A stretch of DNA of 30,015 nucleotides from a virus, in the IMG/VR virus record IMGVR_UViG_3300036760_000102, positions 1 to 30,015 of that record. One strand, 5' to 3'. The notes beneath the pieces are model-generated. The model was not told the DNA's origin. It saw nothing but the letters and a program-made list of their open reading frames with translations, and did not search any database. Shown here one piece after another: positions 1-5,982 of this stretch. Numbering within the stretch: position 1 is the first letter of the stretch; every line of letters starts with the position of its first letter. Position numbers and translations under genes: made by a program.

Positions 1-134
1 TGGTGCTCGGCGACGAGCTGCTGCCAGGCATCGCCGCTGCGCTTCATCGCCTCGACCTCGAGCACCGCGAGGCGTACGAGGCGCTGCGAGCAGTCGATGC
101 TGATGCGGGTGAGGACCTGCTCGCGGCGGGTCAT
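1..134 (-). CDS. hypothetical protein, 5' end only (runs off the left edge)
   Basis: An open reading frame starts with ATG at 134 and stays open to the window edge (44 codons seen). The translation begins MTRREQVLTRISIDC and continues as a mixed helical sequence with no recognisable motif. Its start codon overlaps the stop of the upstream gene as ATGA (131-134), the same arrangement used by most gene pairs here. That overlap is the main reason to prefer this strand over the open plus-strand frame at 3-260. It is the second gene of the leftward operon driven by the promoter at 396-424. Function unknown. Confidence 0.6.
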   Translation of the reverse strand, partial: MTRREQVLTRISIDCSQRLVRLAVLEVEAMKRSGDAWQQLVAEH

Positions 135-358
135 AGAGTCCACTCGCTGTCGTCGCTATCGCCTCGTCCGACTGGTCGACTCAGCGGCGCCGCGGCTGGG
201 CCTGCGGCCGCGATCCACGTCCGCGTCGCATCGTGCGGGTGCGGCTGGCTGATCTCGTAGCGCGCGCAGCCCGCTGCCAGCGCTGCTGCTGCGGCGGCAT
301 ATATCTCGGGCTCGCCGATCCGCCCGTCAATCGTGACCCTAAGCACCGTCTGCGTCAT
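131..358 (-). CDS. small hypothetical protein (75 aa), first gene of leftward operon
   Basis: The protein starts MTQTVLRVTIDGRIGEPEIY and has an Ala-rich middle. The ATG at 358 was chosen because a GAGGAG ribosome binding site lies about 8 bases upstream. An upstream in-frame start would lie inside the promoter spacer and leave no leader. The gene sits about 31 bases downstream of the predicted transcription start of the leftward promoter. It overlaps the next gene by ATGA. No family is recognised. Its position, divergent from the replication operon, suits an early or regulatory accessory protein, but that is only context. Confidence 0.65.
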   Translation of the reverse strand: MTQTVLRVTIDGRIGEPEIYAAAAAALAAGCARYEISQPHPHDATRTWIAAAGPAAAPLSRPVGRGDSDDSEWTL

Positions 359-395
359 CTCGCTCTCCTCTCGGCCACCCTCGACCGATGAGCGC

Positions 396-424
396 AATCT
401 ACGCGAGGGCGACTAACCTGTCAA
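396..424 (-). promoter_or_regulatory. strong sigma70-type promoter, leftward
   Basis: On the minus strand TTGACA (419-424) is followed after exactly 17 bases by TAGATT (396-401). This is a perfect -35 and a 5/6 -10. The predicted start near 389 gives a leader of about 31 bases containing the GAGGAG site of the 131-358 gene. It lies back to back with the rightward promoter at 449-477. Confidence 0.8.
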
Positions 425-448
425 GTGGCTCGCGCGCGGGCACCGCGC

Positions 449-477
449 TTGCGTCGGTAGCCTGCCCAGGGTAGAGT
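449..477 (+). promoter_or_regulatory. rightward early promoter, probably giving a leaderless mRNA
   Basis: TTGCGT (449-454), a 17-base spacer and TAGAGT (472-477) form a sigma70-like promoter. The base 7 nucleotides after the -10 hexamer is the A of the ATG at 484, so the first gene would be translated from a leaderless transcript. No Shine-Dalgarno sequence precedes that ATG, which fits. The assignment is from spacing and consensus only. Confidence 0.6.
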
Positions 478-483
478 CGCGGC

Positions 484-690
484 ATGCCAGAGATCAGCCA
501 GCAAATCGAGGAGCTCTACCAGGCGCGCGACGCCGAGATCGTGGCGCGCATCGTCGCCGGAGAGACGATGGCTGCCGTCGCACGGGACTACGGGCTCACC
601 CGAGCGCGCGTCTCGCAGATTGCACACTCGGGCGGGATCGAGCCGCGCCGCTGGTCGCGGCTGCGCTACCGCGAGCCGGGCAAGCGATGA
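484..690 (+). CDS. small helix-turn-helix DNA-binding protein (68 aa)
   Basis: The centre (about residues 17-52) reads RDAEIVARIVAGETMAAVAR, then DYGLTRARVSQIA. This is the trihelical HTH pattern of Hin-recombinase/sigma-region-4-like proteins: an AG turn, a conserved VAR and a recognition helix beginning TRARVSQ. The basic C-terminus (RRWSRLRYREPGKR) could add DNA contacts. The gene is first in the early operon and appears to start at the transcription start. It is a paralogue of the products at 977-1165 and, more distantly, 687-980. A role in controlling the divergent promoters at 358-484 is plausible but inferred. Confidence 0.75.
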   Translation: MPEISQQIEELYQARDAEIVARIVAGETMAAVARDYGLTRARVSQIAHSGGIEPRRWSRLRYREPGKR

Positions 691-980
691 ACATCACCGA
701 GTTCATCAACTCGACGGTGACTGAGTTGCGCGCAGCTTATTTGATCTCGATCCTACAGGTCATCGAGGACCGAGAGAACATCGTCCGAGTTGGTACGACA
801 TCGACTCCGATCTTTGATCACTCGTCGCGGCTGTTGATGTCGCGCGCGCAGAAGCGGCAGCGAGAGCGCACGATGACGGCGCAGTACCGCGCAGGAGCGC
901 GCATCGTGGATATTGCGCGGCTCAACCAGATCAGCAGAACCCAGTGCCGAGACTCGATCAAGCGCTCGGAGTACCGATGA
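687..980 (+). CDS. helix-turn-helix protein, divergent paralogue (97 aa)
   Basis: The start overlaps the previous stop as ATGA (687-690). The C-terminal 45 residues (RERTMTAQYRAGARIVDIAR, then LNQISRTQCRD) align by eye with the HTH of the genes on either side: the AG turn, IAR and a recognition helix beginning SRTQ are kept. The N-terminal 50 residues (MNITEFINSTVTELRAAYL) are unrelated to the neighbours, and the DNA there is less GC-rich than the surroundings. This suggests a different origin for that segment. It probably binds DNA; partner and site are unknown. Confidence 0.65.
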   Translation: MNITEFINSTVTELRAAYLISILQVIEDRENIVRVGTTSTPIFDHSSRLLMSRAQKRQRERTMTAQYRAGARIVDIARLNQISRTQCRDSIKRSEYR

Positions 981-1165
981 GCCCGCATCGCTACGCAGCG
1001 CGAGTCTCGAGCCTCTACGCAACTCGAGACGCCGAGATCATCCGCCGCATCCGCGCCGGCGAGTCGATGGCCAAAATTGCTCGCGACCACGGAATCAGCC
1101 GCTCTCGCGGCTCTCAGCTCGCAAAGACCGCAGGGCTCAAGCCTCAACGCTGGACGCGGCGATGA
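977..1165 (+). CDS. small helix-turn-helix DNA-binding protein (62 aa)
   Basis: The ATG at 977 overlaps the preceding stop as ATGA. It was preferred to an in-frame ATG 33 bases upstream because of that overlap and because the protein then begins like its paralogue. The sequence from YATRDAEIIRRIRAGESMAK through IARDHGISRSRGSQLAK closely matches the first HTH protein at 484-690. Both end in a proline-arginine-tryptophan-type basic tail (PQRW versus PRRW). The N-terminus (SPHRYAARV) is nearly the same as that of the VRR-NUC protein at 3697. It is likely a regulator or accessory DNA-binding factor of the early operon. Confidence 0.75.
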   Translation: MSPHRYAARVSSLYATRDAEIIRRIRAGESMAKIARDHGISRSRGSQLAKTAGLKPQRWTRR

Positions 1166-1446
1166 ACGAAACCCGTCACAACATCGACGTTGCGAGATAC
1201 ATGCAGCCGAGCCGCCTCGTGCCGCGTGCAATGGAGCTGACGCCTGCGGGCGAACTGCTGGCCGAGACGATCTCGGGCCAGATAGCGCAGGTCTGGGCGG
1301 ACATGTGCGAGCTCGACGACCACGACGGCGAGACCGCGAAGGCGCTGCTCGAGCGCGACGCCGAGCTCGAGGCGCTCTACGTCGCGCTGACCAAGGACAC
1401 GGTGCCCGGAGCACACGGGCTCAGGGTCGAGCGGAGGATGCACTAG
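1162..1446 (+). CDS. hypothetical early protein (94 aa)
   Basis: The start ATG at 1162 overlaps the previous stop as ATGA. The product begins MNETRHNIDVARYMQPSRLV. Its helical, acidic second half (ISGQIAQVWADMCELDDHDG, then ALLERDAELEALYVALTKD) could form a short coiled coil. No family is recognised. Its place between the HTH genes and the replication initiator suggests an early regulatory or replication accessory role, without direct evidence. Confidence 0.65.
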   Translation: MNETRHNIDVARYMQPSRLVPRAMELTPAGELLAETISGQIAQVWADMCELDDHDGETAKALLERDAELEALYVALTKDTVPGAHGLRVERRMH

Positions 1447-2403
1447 ATGCCGAGTCGGATCCTCGACGGAGAGATCGCGCGCAGCGAGTCGCTATCGAAG
1501 GTGAGCCGCGATGCCGGGCTCACGTTCCTGCTGCTGCTCTCGGTCGCGGACGATCATGGGCGTTTCGACGCGAGACCCCGCGCGGTGCTCGCAGCACTTT
1601 ACGGCATGCGCGATGACGTGACGGTTTCTGCTCTCGGGACCTGGCTCGACGAGCTCGAACGCGAGAATCTGATCCGCCGCTACATCGTCGCCGACCGGCC
1701 ATATCTGCGGCTGCCAACGTGGTTTGACTACCAGCGCCGCCGCGACTCCGCGTCGAAGTGGCCAGATCCGCCGCAAGAATTAGAGAAAGACACTGACTCC
1801 GCCGCAACTTGCGGCAACCTGCGGCAACCTGCGGCGAGTTGCGGCTCGCGCGCGCGCGCTCCGAGTGCCGAGGGCCGCATTCCGAGTGCCGGGGGCCGAG
1901 AGACGAACAAGAGCGCTGACGCGCCGGACGGTTCGGTCGCTCAACAGCCGGACCGGAGGCGAACAAAGAGCCGACGCGGGCAAAGAGCCGGACCCCCCGG
2001 AGATCAAGGCCCCCCCGCGCCGTCGAAGCGCGCGGACGGCGAGGCCGTGCTCGCCCGCATGGCCGAGGCCCAGGGCATCACCGCGGAATTCCTCGGCCTT
2101 CCGACGCTGGACTGCCGCTGGACGCTGCCGCGGCAGAAGCTCATCAGCGCCGCGCACCGCGATTACCCCGAGCACGGCGTTGCACTCGGCGTTGAGATTC
2201 TGCTCGGCTTCCGCGCGCTGGCGTTCGCGTGGTCGGCCGAGGCGCGGCTCGCGGCCTGGTCGGTCGAGGCCTTGTTCGCGCCGGTGAACGTCGGCAAGCG
2301 GCTGCAAGCGCGGGCTCGGGCGTCCCCTGCGCGCGCCGAGCCCCCGCAGAAGCCCCACGTCGAACCGTACGATTTCGGTAAAGCCATAGGAGCCAACGCA
2401 TGA
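1447..2403 (+). CDS. phage replication initiator-like protein (318 aa)
   Basis: The ATG directly follows the previous stop, with a GGAGGA site about 10 bases upstream. The N-terminal 100 residues (MPSRILDGEIARSESLSKVS, FLLLLSVADDHGRFDARP, LYGMRDDVTV, LRLPTWFDYQRRR) match the winged-helix domain that opens many phage replication initiator or DnaD/O-like proteins, where an 'ADDHGR' turn and an 'LP.W..YQ' strand are typical. Residues about 115-195 are low complexity and Pro/Arg/Gln-rich. They are encoded by short tandem repeats that may be the replication origin. Residues about 200-285 form a second folded domain. The next gene is a RecA/RepA-like ATPase, as expected for an initiator plus helicase pair. 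The initiator call rests on pattern recognition, not a database search. Confidence 0.7.
   Translation: MPSRILDGEIARSESLSKVSRDAGLTFLLLLSVADDHGRFDARPRAVLAALYGMRDDVTVSALGTWLDELERENLIRRYIVADRPYLRLPTWFDYQRRRDSASKWPDPPQELEKDTDSAATCGNLRQPAASCGSRARAPSAEGRIPSAGGRETNKSADAPDGSVAQQPDRRRTKSRRGQRAGPPGDQGPPAPSKRADGEAVLARMAEAQGITAEFLGLPTLDCRWTLPRQKLISAAHRDYPEHGVALGVEILLGFRALAFAWSAEARLAAWSVEALFAPVNVGKRLQARARASPARAEPPQKPHVEPYDFGKAIGANA
1801..1898 (+). repeat. iteron-like repeats inside the initiator gene (candidate origin)
   Basis: Five consecutive 10-base units are gccgcaactt, gcggcaacct, gcggcaacct, gcggcgagtt and gcggctcgcg (1801-1850). Two copies of a 17-base unit starting ccgagtgccg follow at 1861-1877 and 1882-1898, spaced 21 bases. 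The periods of 10 and 21 bases place copies on one face of the helix. An A-rich stretch (about 1776-1795) lies just upstream in otherwise GC-rich DNA and could be an unwinding element. Origins inside the initiator gene are known from lambda O; the assignment here is inference. Confidence 0.5.
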
Positions 2404-3260
2404 GCATCGCGGATCAAGTTCTCCGGGGAACGCTTGGCGGCGTGATGCTCTCCGCGCTCGACCCGCTGCGGTATCCGCTCGAGCGATACGCGCCGACCGA
2501 GGGGCGCGCGATGCGCTGGCCGTCGAGAATTGCCGCGGTTGAGGAGCGCGTTCAGCTCGAGGGCTTCTACGGCTTCTCCACGATCGTCGGCAAGCACAAG
2601 CTCGGCAAGTCGCTGCTCGCGTTCGGGAGCGCGGCGCTCGCGGCGAGCGAGGGGCTGCGTGTGATCTACGTCGACGCCGAGCTCGACGCGCTGCAACTCA
2701 CGACGCGGCTCGTGAACTTCGGCGGCGCGGACTGGTATCCGCGCAACCGCGAGAACTTCGTCGTGCGGATGCTCTCGGGACCGTGCAGCTTGACCGGACT
2801 CGTCGAGGATATCGCGCTGAACGTCGGCGCGGAGACTGAGCGCGTGCTCGTCGTGCTCGACTCGATCTCGCGCATCGCGCAGCGCGTGGTGAACTTCTCG
2901 CGCGCGCCGGCTGAGAATCGGCCGTGGCGTCCGCTCGACTACTGGTCGGCGCTGAATCTCGTGATCGACTGGTGCGCGCAGATCCGCCGCGCCGCACCGA
3001 CACAGATTGGTGTCCTCGTGACGAGCGAGGAAAACCAGCATGGCACGTCGAAGGGTCAGCAGATCGAGTACGCGGGCGATATGGCGCTGCGGATCAAGGG
3101 CGAGGCGGGCAGCGACGTGGTGGCGCTCTCGGTGCCGTTCTCCCGCGAGGGCGGCGACGGGGAGCTGGGCATGTACCGGCGCGACTTCCGCTCGGCGCGG
3201 TTCGTCCGGTGCGATCGCATCGAGGCTGACGAGCACAGGCCCGCCGAGTGGCCACTGTGA
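2400..3260 (+). CDS. RecA/RepA-like replicative ATPase (286 aa)
   Basis: The start overlaps the previous stop as ATGA. A Walker A motif is GKHKLGKS at residues 64-71, and a Walker B is VLVVLDS at 149-155. Between them VIYVDAELD matches the strand after the P-loop helix in RecA, DnaB and RepA-type NTPases. A later strand (IGVLVTSEENQHGTSKG, about residues 201-218) fits the sensor segment. The family (AAA_25/RepA-like) supplies helicase or helicase-loader activity at phage origins. Pairing with the initiator upstream supports a replication role. Whether it unwinds DNA itself or loads the host helicase cannot be told. Confidence 0.75.
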   Translation: MSIADQVLRGTLGGVMLSALDPLRYPLERYAPTEGRAMRWPSRIAAVEERVQLEGFYGFSTIVGKHKLGKSLLAFGSAALAASEGLRVIYVDAELDALQLTTRLVNFGGADWYPRNRENFVVRMLSGPCSLTGLVEDIALNVGAETERVLVVLDSISRIAQRVVNFSRAPAENRPWRPLDYWSALNLVIDWCAQIRRAAPTQIGVLVTSEENQHGTSKGQQIEYAGDMALRIKGEAGSDVVALSVPFSREGGDGELGMYRRDFRSARFVRCDRIEADEHRPAEWPL

Positions 3261-3700
3261 AGCGTCATGCACGTCTCCTCGCCGAGCTAGAGCACACGCC
3301 GCTGCTCACGGCCGAGATCGCCGAGCGCTGCGACTGCTCGGCGAAGGCTGCACAGCAGCGAGTCACGCGCGCGCGGCGCTCTGGCTGGATCGTGGGCACG
3401 GCGGCCGGCCGAGGTAGTCAGCTGCGCTACTCGCTCACGCGCGACGGGCGAAAGTACCTGACGGCGCTACGCGGGGGCGAGAGACGCGCCGCCCTGCGCG
3501 CGAACGCGGCGCTGCAGCGCCAACGTGTCGCGCCTACGGTCGCGAAGCGCGCGGCGAAGTCTCTGTCGGCGGAGACTCGCAAGCGCTACGCGGAGGCGAG
3601 CGCCGCGCACGTCGCGTTACAGCGCCGGCTCGGGCTCTCAGACGAGCTGATCTTCGGCGCTCTGCCCGGCGTACTCCCGACGAAGCGGGGCATGGCGTGA
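3257..3700 (+). CDS. winged-helix DNA-binding protein (147 aa)
   Basis: The GTG at 3257 overlaps the previous stop as GTGA, matching the overlap style of the operon. An in-frame GTG at 3248 is the alternative. Residues about 10-65 read as a wHTH: LLTAEIAERCDCSAKAAQQR (helices 2-3), then VTRARRSGWIVG and a wing ending LRYSLTRDGRKYL, as in MarR/ArsR-like folds. The C-terminal half is Ala/Arg-rich and helical and resembles no family I know. It may regulate or assist replication. Confidence 0.7.
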   Translation: MKRHARLLAELEHTPLLTAEIAERCDCSAKAAQQRVTRARRSGWIVGTAAGRGSQLRYSLTRDGRKYLTALRGGERRAALRANAALQRQRVAPTVAKRAAKSLSAETRKRYAEASAAHVALQRRLGLSDELIFGALPGVLPTKRGMA

Positions 3701-4050
3701 GTCACCGCTACGCTGCGCGCGTCGATCCCGGCCAGGCGGCGATCGTTGAGGCGCTGCGCAGCGCTGGCGCGCTCATTGGATTCTGGGGGACTGCCGGCGC
3801 CGCGGATCTGGTCTGCGCATACCGGGGCAGAGTGTTTTTGCTCGAGGTCAAGGAGCCGCTCGGCCCGGCCGGCGGCTCGAGCCGGCGCGGCCAGCATCTG
3901 ACCCCGGCGCAGGAGCGGTGGCACCAGCGCTGGCGCGCCTACGTCACGATCGTGCGCTCGGTAGAGGACGCGCTCGAGGCAGTCGGCCTGCGAGCGATTA
4001 CCGACAGCCGAGTGTCCGTGGCAAGGGCCGCGGACGATCGGCTGTCTTGA
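3697..4050 (+). CDS. VRR-NUC / Holliday-resolvase-like nuclease (117 aa)
   Basis: The GTG start overlaps the previous stop as GTGA. The PD-(D/E)xK core is visible: GTAGAADLVCAYRG (catalytic Asp near residue 32) followed by VFLLEVKE (ExK near residues 46-48). LTPAQERWHQRWRAY and VRSVEDALEAVG then match the rest of the VRR-NUC fold. Such small nucleases usually sit in phage replication operons and cut branched DNA or act in recombination. The N-terminal segment SHRYAARV repeats that of the HTH protein at 977. Confidence 0.8.
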   Translation: MSHRYAARVDPGQAAIVEALRSAGALIGFWGTAGAADLVCAYRGRVFLLEVKEPLGPAGGSSRRGQHLTPAQERWHQRWRAYVTIVRSVEDALEAVGLRAITDSRVSVARAADDRLS

Positions 4051-4071
4051 GCCGTCCTGCGACGGCGGAGG
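4051..4071 (+). promoter_or_regulatory. short hairpin directly before a ribosome binding site
   Basis: GCCGTC (4051-4056), a CTGC loop and GACGGC (4061-4066) form a perfect 6-bp stem immediately 5' of the GGAGG site (4067-4071) for the ATG at 4076. It lies in one of the few short intergenic gaps of this operon. It may set translation level or be chance; there is no T-tract, so it is not a terminator. Confidence 0.35.
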
Positions 4072-4075
4072 CAAC

Positions 4076-4354
4076 ATGGGAGAGTTTCAGATCGGCGACA
4101 CGGTGCGCACCAAAGGCGGTGCAGCGCGCACCACACTTTTCGAGGTGGTGGGGCTTCCGGTCCCACACGAGCGCGACAAGGCGGGCAACATCACGCAGGA
4201 GCGCGATGGTCGGCTCCACGTCCGGTACAAGGACGACCCGAGCCACGTCTGCCACGTGGACCCGGCGCTGTACGAGGTCGTGGCGGTCGCGCCGGAGACG
4301 GCCGCGCCGGAGACGAGCAGCCGGTCGGGGAGGGCGGCGCGAAGCGAGGCATGA
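4076..4354 (+). CDS. hypothetical protein, last gene of the early operon (92 aa)
   Basis: A GGAGG site ends 4 bases before the ATG. The sequence begins MGEFQIGDTVRTKGGAARTT and reads as a small beta-rich, SH3/KOW-like domain (IGDTVRTKGG, then LFEVVGLPV, RLHVRYKDD and ALYEVVAV), ending in a disordered Ala/Ser/Arg tail. Small 'GD.V' proteins of this type are common in phages and have no assigned function. The terminator at 4377-4412 ends the transcript just after it. Confidence 0.7.
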   Translation: MGEFQIGDTVRTKGGAARTTLFEVVGLPVPHERDKAGNITQERDGRLHVRYKDDPSHVCHVDPALYEVVAVAPETAAPETSSRSGRAARSEA

Positions 4355-4376
4355 GCCCGCTCGGGCTCGGTTGCAC

Positions 4377-4412
4377 GCGCGCGCCGGGATGCACTCCCCG
4401 GCGCGCGCTTTT
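4377..4412 (+). terminator. strong intrinsic terminator of the early operon
   Basis: A perfect 12-bp GC stem (4377-4388 with 4397-4408) with an 8-base loop is followed by TTTT (4409-4412). A smaller inverted repeat, GAGCCCG/CGGGCTC, lies just upstream at 4353-4368 and covers the stop of the last gene. The structure reads as a terminator only on the plus strand. Confidence 0.9.
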
Positions 4413-4478
4413 CGTTGATGCCGAAACAGCCGAGTCTCGCCCAAACTCGCACCAGATTAGCCAATTCGCACTTTCCGC

Positions 4479-4506
4479 TTGCTCAGCCAGCTCAGTGACG
4501 TATCAT
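4479..4506 (+). promoter_or_regulatory. rightward promoter for the 4556-5195 genes
   Basis: TTGCTC (4479-4484), a 16-base spacer and TATCAT (4501-4506, 5/6) lie between the terminator and the next gene. This gives a leader of about 43 bases with an AGGGAG site (4544-4549). The rest of the 4413-4540 gap shows no other feature and is slightly less GC-rich. Confidence 0.6.
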
Positions 4507-4555
4507 CCGTCTCATACGACGCGCCTCGGTCGATACCAGGGGCAGGGAGATGGAG

Positions 4556-4771
4556 ATGACGGACCTCCGATACACCCGCGAGACCCTGGCTGGTCGGCTC
4601 GCAAGCTGCGATCGCGACGGATTTCCGGGCTCGCGCGCTTGGAGTCGCGAGCGAGAGGCCATCAAGGCGCTCGCGGACTTTGATGCCGCGCACCCAGAGA
4701 TCATCGCGGCGATCAATGCCGAGCACAGTGCGCGCGTCGCGGCCCGCTCGATCCCGGCGGGTGGGCGATGA
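4556..4771 (+). CDS. small hypothetical protein (71 aa)
   Basis: Two ATGs are possible, 4550 and 4556. The AGGGAG site ends immediately before the first and 6 bases before the second, so 4556 is preferred, giving MTDLRYTRETLAGRLASCDR. The rest is a short helical protein (SREREAIKALADFDAAHPEI, then AINAEHSARVAARS). No family is recognised. It is the first gene of a separately promoted group of three. Confidence 0.65.
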   Translation: MTDLRYTRETLAGRLASCDRDGFPGSRAWSREREAIKALADFDAAHPEIIAAINAEHSARVAARSIPAGGR

Positions 4772-5022
4772 GCATCACCTACGCACCGGACGGGATGGCC
4801 GTGATCGAGCACGATGGAGTAACCATCCAGCTCGTCGATGACGCCGTAGAGACTGGGCGGCTACTCGAGGATCGACAGCATCAGCTCGGCTACGTCGAGT
4901 GGCGAGCAAACGGCCTGACGGATCGCGGCGAGCGTGCCGTGGTGTACTGGCTGCTGATCGACGACGGCGAGACGCTGCCCGAGGACTACGACTGGAGCGA
5001 CGTTGATCGGATCGCCCGATGA
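4768..5022 (+). CDS. small acidic hypothetical protein (84 aa)
   Basis: The start overlaps the previous stop as ATGA. The N-terminus (MSITYAPDGMAVIEHDGVTI) suggests a small beta-hairpin fold. The C-terminus is acidic (DDGETLPEDYDWSDVDRIAR). No family is recognised. It might be a small phage effector of a host protein, but nothing in the sequence shows this. Confidence 0.65.
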   Translation: MSITYAPDGMAVIEHDGVTIQLVDDAVETGRLLEDRQHQLGYVEWRANGLTDRGERAVVYWLLIDDGETLPEDYDWSDVDRIAR

Positions 5023-5195
5023 CCGCGACCCGCACGCGCACGCGCAAGGTCGCGGTCGAGGAGCGCCGCTGCGCCGTCTGCCGTGCGTGGTTCGCGCCGC
5101 GCCGCACGGATGCGCGCGCGTGCTCGAGCGTGTGCCGGATGCGCGCGAAGCGAGCCCGCGACCGGGACTCCAGGGCTAAGCCACTACGGGCGTGA
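5019..5195 (+). CDS. small zinc-finger-like protein (58 aa)
   Basis: The start overlaps the previous stop as ATGA (5019-5022). Four cysteines, C18, C21, C35 and C39, in the pattern CAVCRAWFAPRR, then CSSVCR, resemble the short 'C..C...F.PRR.DAR.CS..CR' zinc ribbons often found in phage and actinobacterial small proteins. The flanks are Arg-rich (TRTRTRK; MRAKRARDRDSR), consistent with nucleic acid binding. The last 20 bases overlap, tail to tail, the end of the endolysin gene on the other strand. Confidence 0.75.
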   Translation: MTATRTRTRKVAVEERRCAVCRAWFAPRRTDARACSSVCRMRAKRARDRDSRAKPLRA

Positions 5196-5601
5196 CCGCC
5201 GGCTGCGCGAGCTGCGCATGCGGCCGATCTGTCCGTGGCCACGGCCAGCGCCCGCCCCAGCCGAGCCCGTTGCGCTCGCAGGCTGCTCCGTAAGCGCCCC
5301 ACGGATGATCCTCGCCGTACGGCTCGGGCCCCAGAAACGCGCAGTCCATCGCCCAGCCCAGGCCGTCAGGCCCCGGCAGATGGTGCCCGTAGCCGATCGT
5401 GCTCGACACCCAGGTCACGATCTTGCCGGGCCGGGTCCGCCCCTGCGCGTAGAGGTGATCCTGCCGCGCAAGCGATCGTCGGCCCTCCACGAGCCGCATC
5501 GGATGGCCCGCTGACTCCATCGTCGCGCGGATGATCGTCCACGCGAAGCGCAGCTCGGGCGTGAGGTGGGCGGGATCGCGATCGGGCTCGAGGTCTACCA
5601 C
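5176..5601 (-). CDS. endolysin, M15-family (VanY/L-Ala-D-Glu-like) peptidase (141 aa)
   Basis: The GTG at 5601 overlaps the previous stop by 7 bases and gives a protein the size of the T5-type M15 endolysin (about 137 aa). Longer upstream starts would add an Arg-rich stretch unlike the family. Core motifs are LVEGRRSLARQDHLYAQGRT, then PGKIVTW, GYGHHLPGPDGLGWAMD and a final DRPHAQ. The expected zinc ligands are His73 or His74, Asp86 and His128. The segment between the first His and Asp is several residues longer than in T5. It cleaves peptide cross-links in host peptidoglycan. No signal peptide is seen, so export through a holin is expected. It is the last late gene, three to five genes from the holin candidates. 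Confidence 0.85.
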   Translation of the reverse strand: MVDLEPDRDPAHLTPELRFAWTIIRATMESAGHPMRLVEGRRSLARQDHLYAQGRTRPGKIVTWVSSTIGYGHHLPGPDGLGWAMDCAFLGPEPYGEDHPWGAYGAACERNGLGWGGRWPWPRTDRPHAQLAQPAVTPVVA

Positions 5602-5945
5602 GCGGTCAGGAGCGCGGCTTCGCGGGCCGCACGCGCCGCCGCCGCGCGCTGCTTCCGCGCAGCCGCCGCCGTGCGCTGGGCGTCGAGCTCGACCGCGCGC
5701 GCCGTAGCGAGCGAGTCGAACACGCCAACCCAGCGCCCCGCGTGGAGCCATTCGGGAGCCGGGTCCGCATCGGTCGCGGAGTAGACGAGCACCGCGTCCA
5801 GCTCCTCGGTGGGAGGTGCGTCGAGGGTGAGGCCGGGGCCGAGCAGCCAGACGCGGAACTCCATGCGCGGGTACGTGGCGCGGTGGATGTAGAGGCGGCC
5901 GTATTGGCCGGAGGCAAAGATCCGGCAGTAGTCCGCGAGTGTCAT
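5595..5945 (-). CDS. hypothetical protein before the endolysin (116 aa)
   Basis: A GAGGAG site lies a few bases before the ATG at 5945. The N-terminal 75 residues (MTLADYCRIFASGQYGRLYI, then YPRMEFRVWLLGPGL and WVGVFDSLATARAVELD) look like a small mixed fold. The last 35 are an Ala/Arg-rich helix (RTAAAARKQRAAAARAAREA). No transmembrane segment or lysis motif is present. It overlaps the endolysin start. Function unknown. Confidence 0.65.
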   Translation of the reverse strand: MTLADYCRIFASGQYGRLYIHRATYPRMEFRVWLLGPGLTLDAPPTEELDAVLVYSATDADPAPEWLHAGRWVGVFDSLATARAVELDAQRTAAAARKQRAAAARAAREAALLTAW

Positions 5946-5982
5946 GGGATCTCCTCAGCCGCTCGCAAGCGGCGCAGTTAAG

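Noticed and set aside
3-260. Plus-strand frame at the left edge
   Set aside because: The minus strand has a promoter, ribosome site and ATGA-linked genes here.
2163-3272. 369-codon minus-strand frame opposite the initiator and ATPase genes
   Set aside because: The plus strand carries Walker motifs and operon overlaps; the opposite frame has only biased composition.
4351-4683. Plus-strand frame starting with an ATGA overlap after the 4076 gene
   Set aside because: It runs straight through the strong terminator hairpin and the next promoter, and the sequence has no protein-like pattern.
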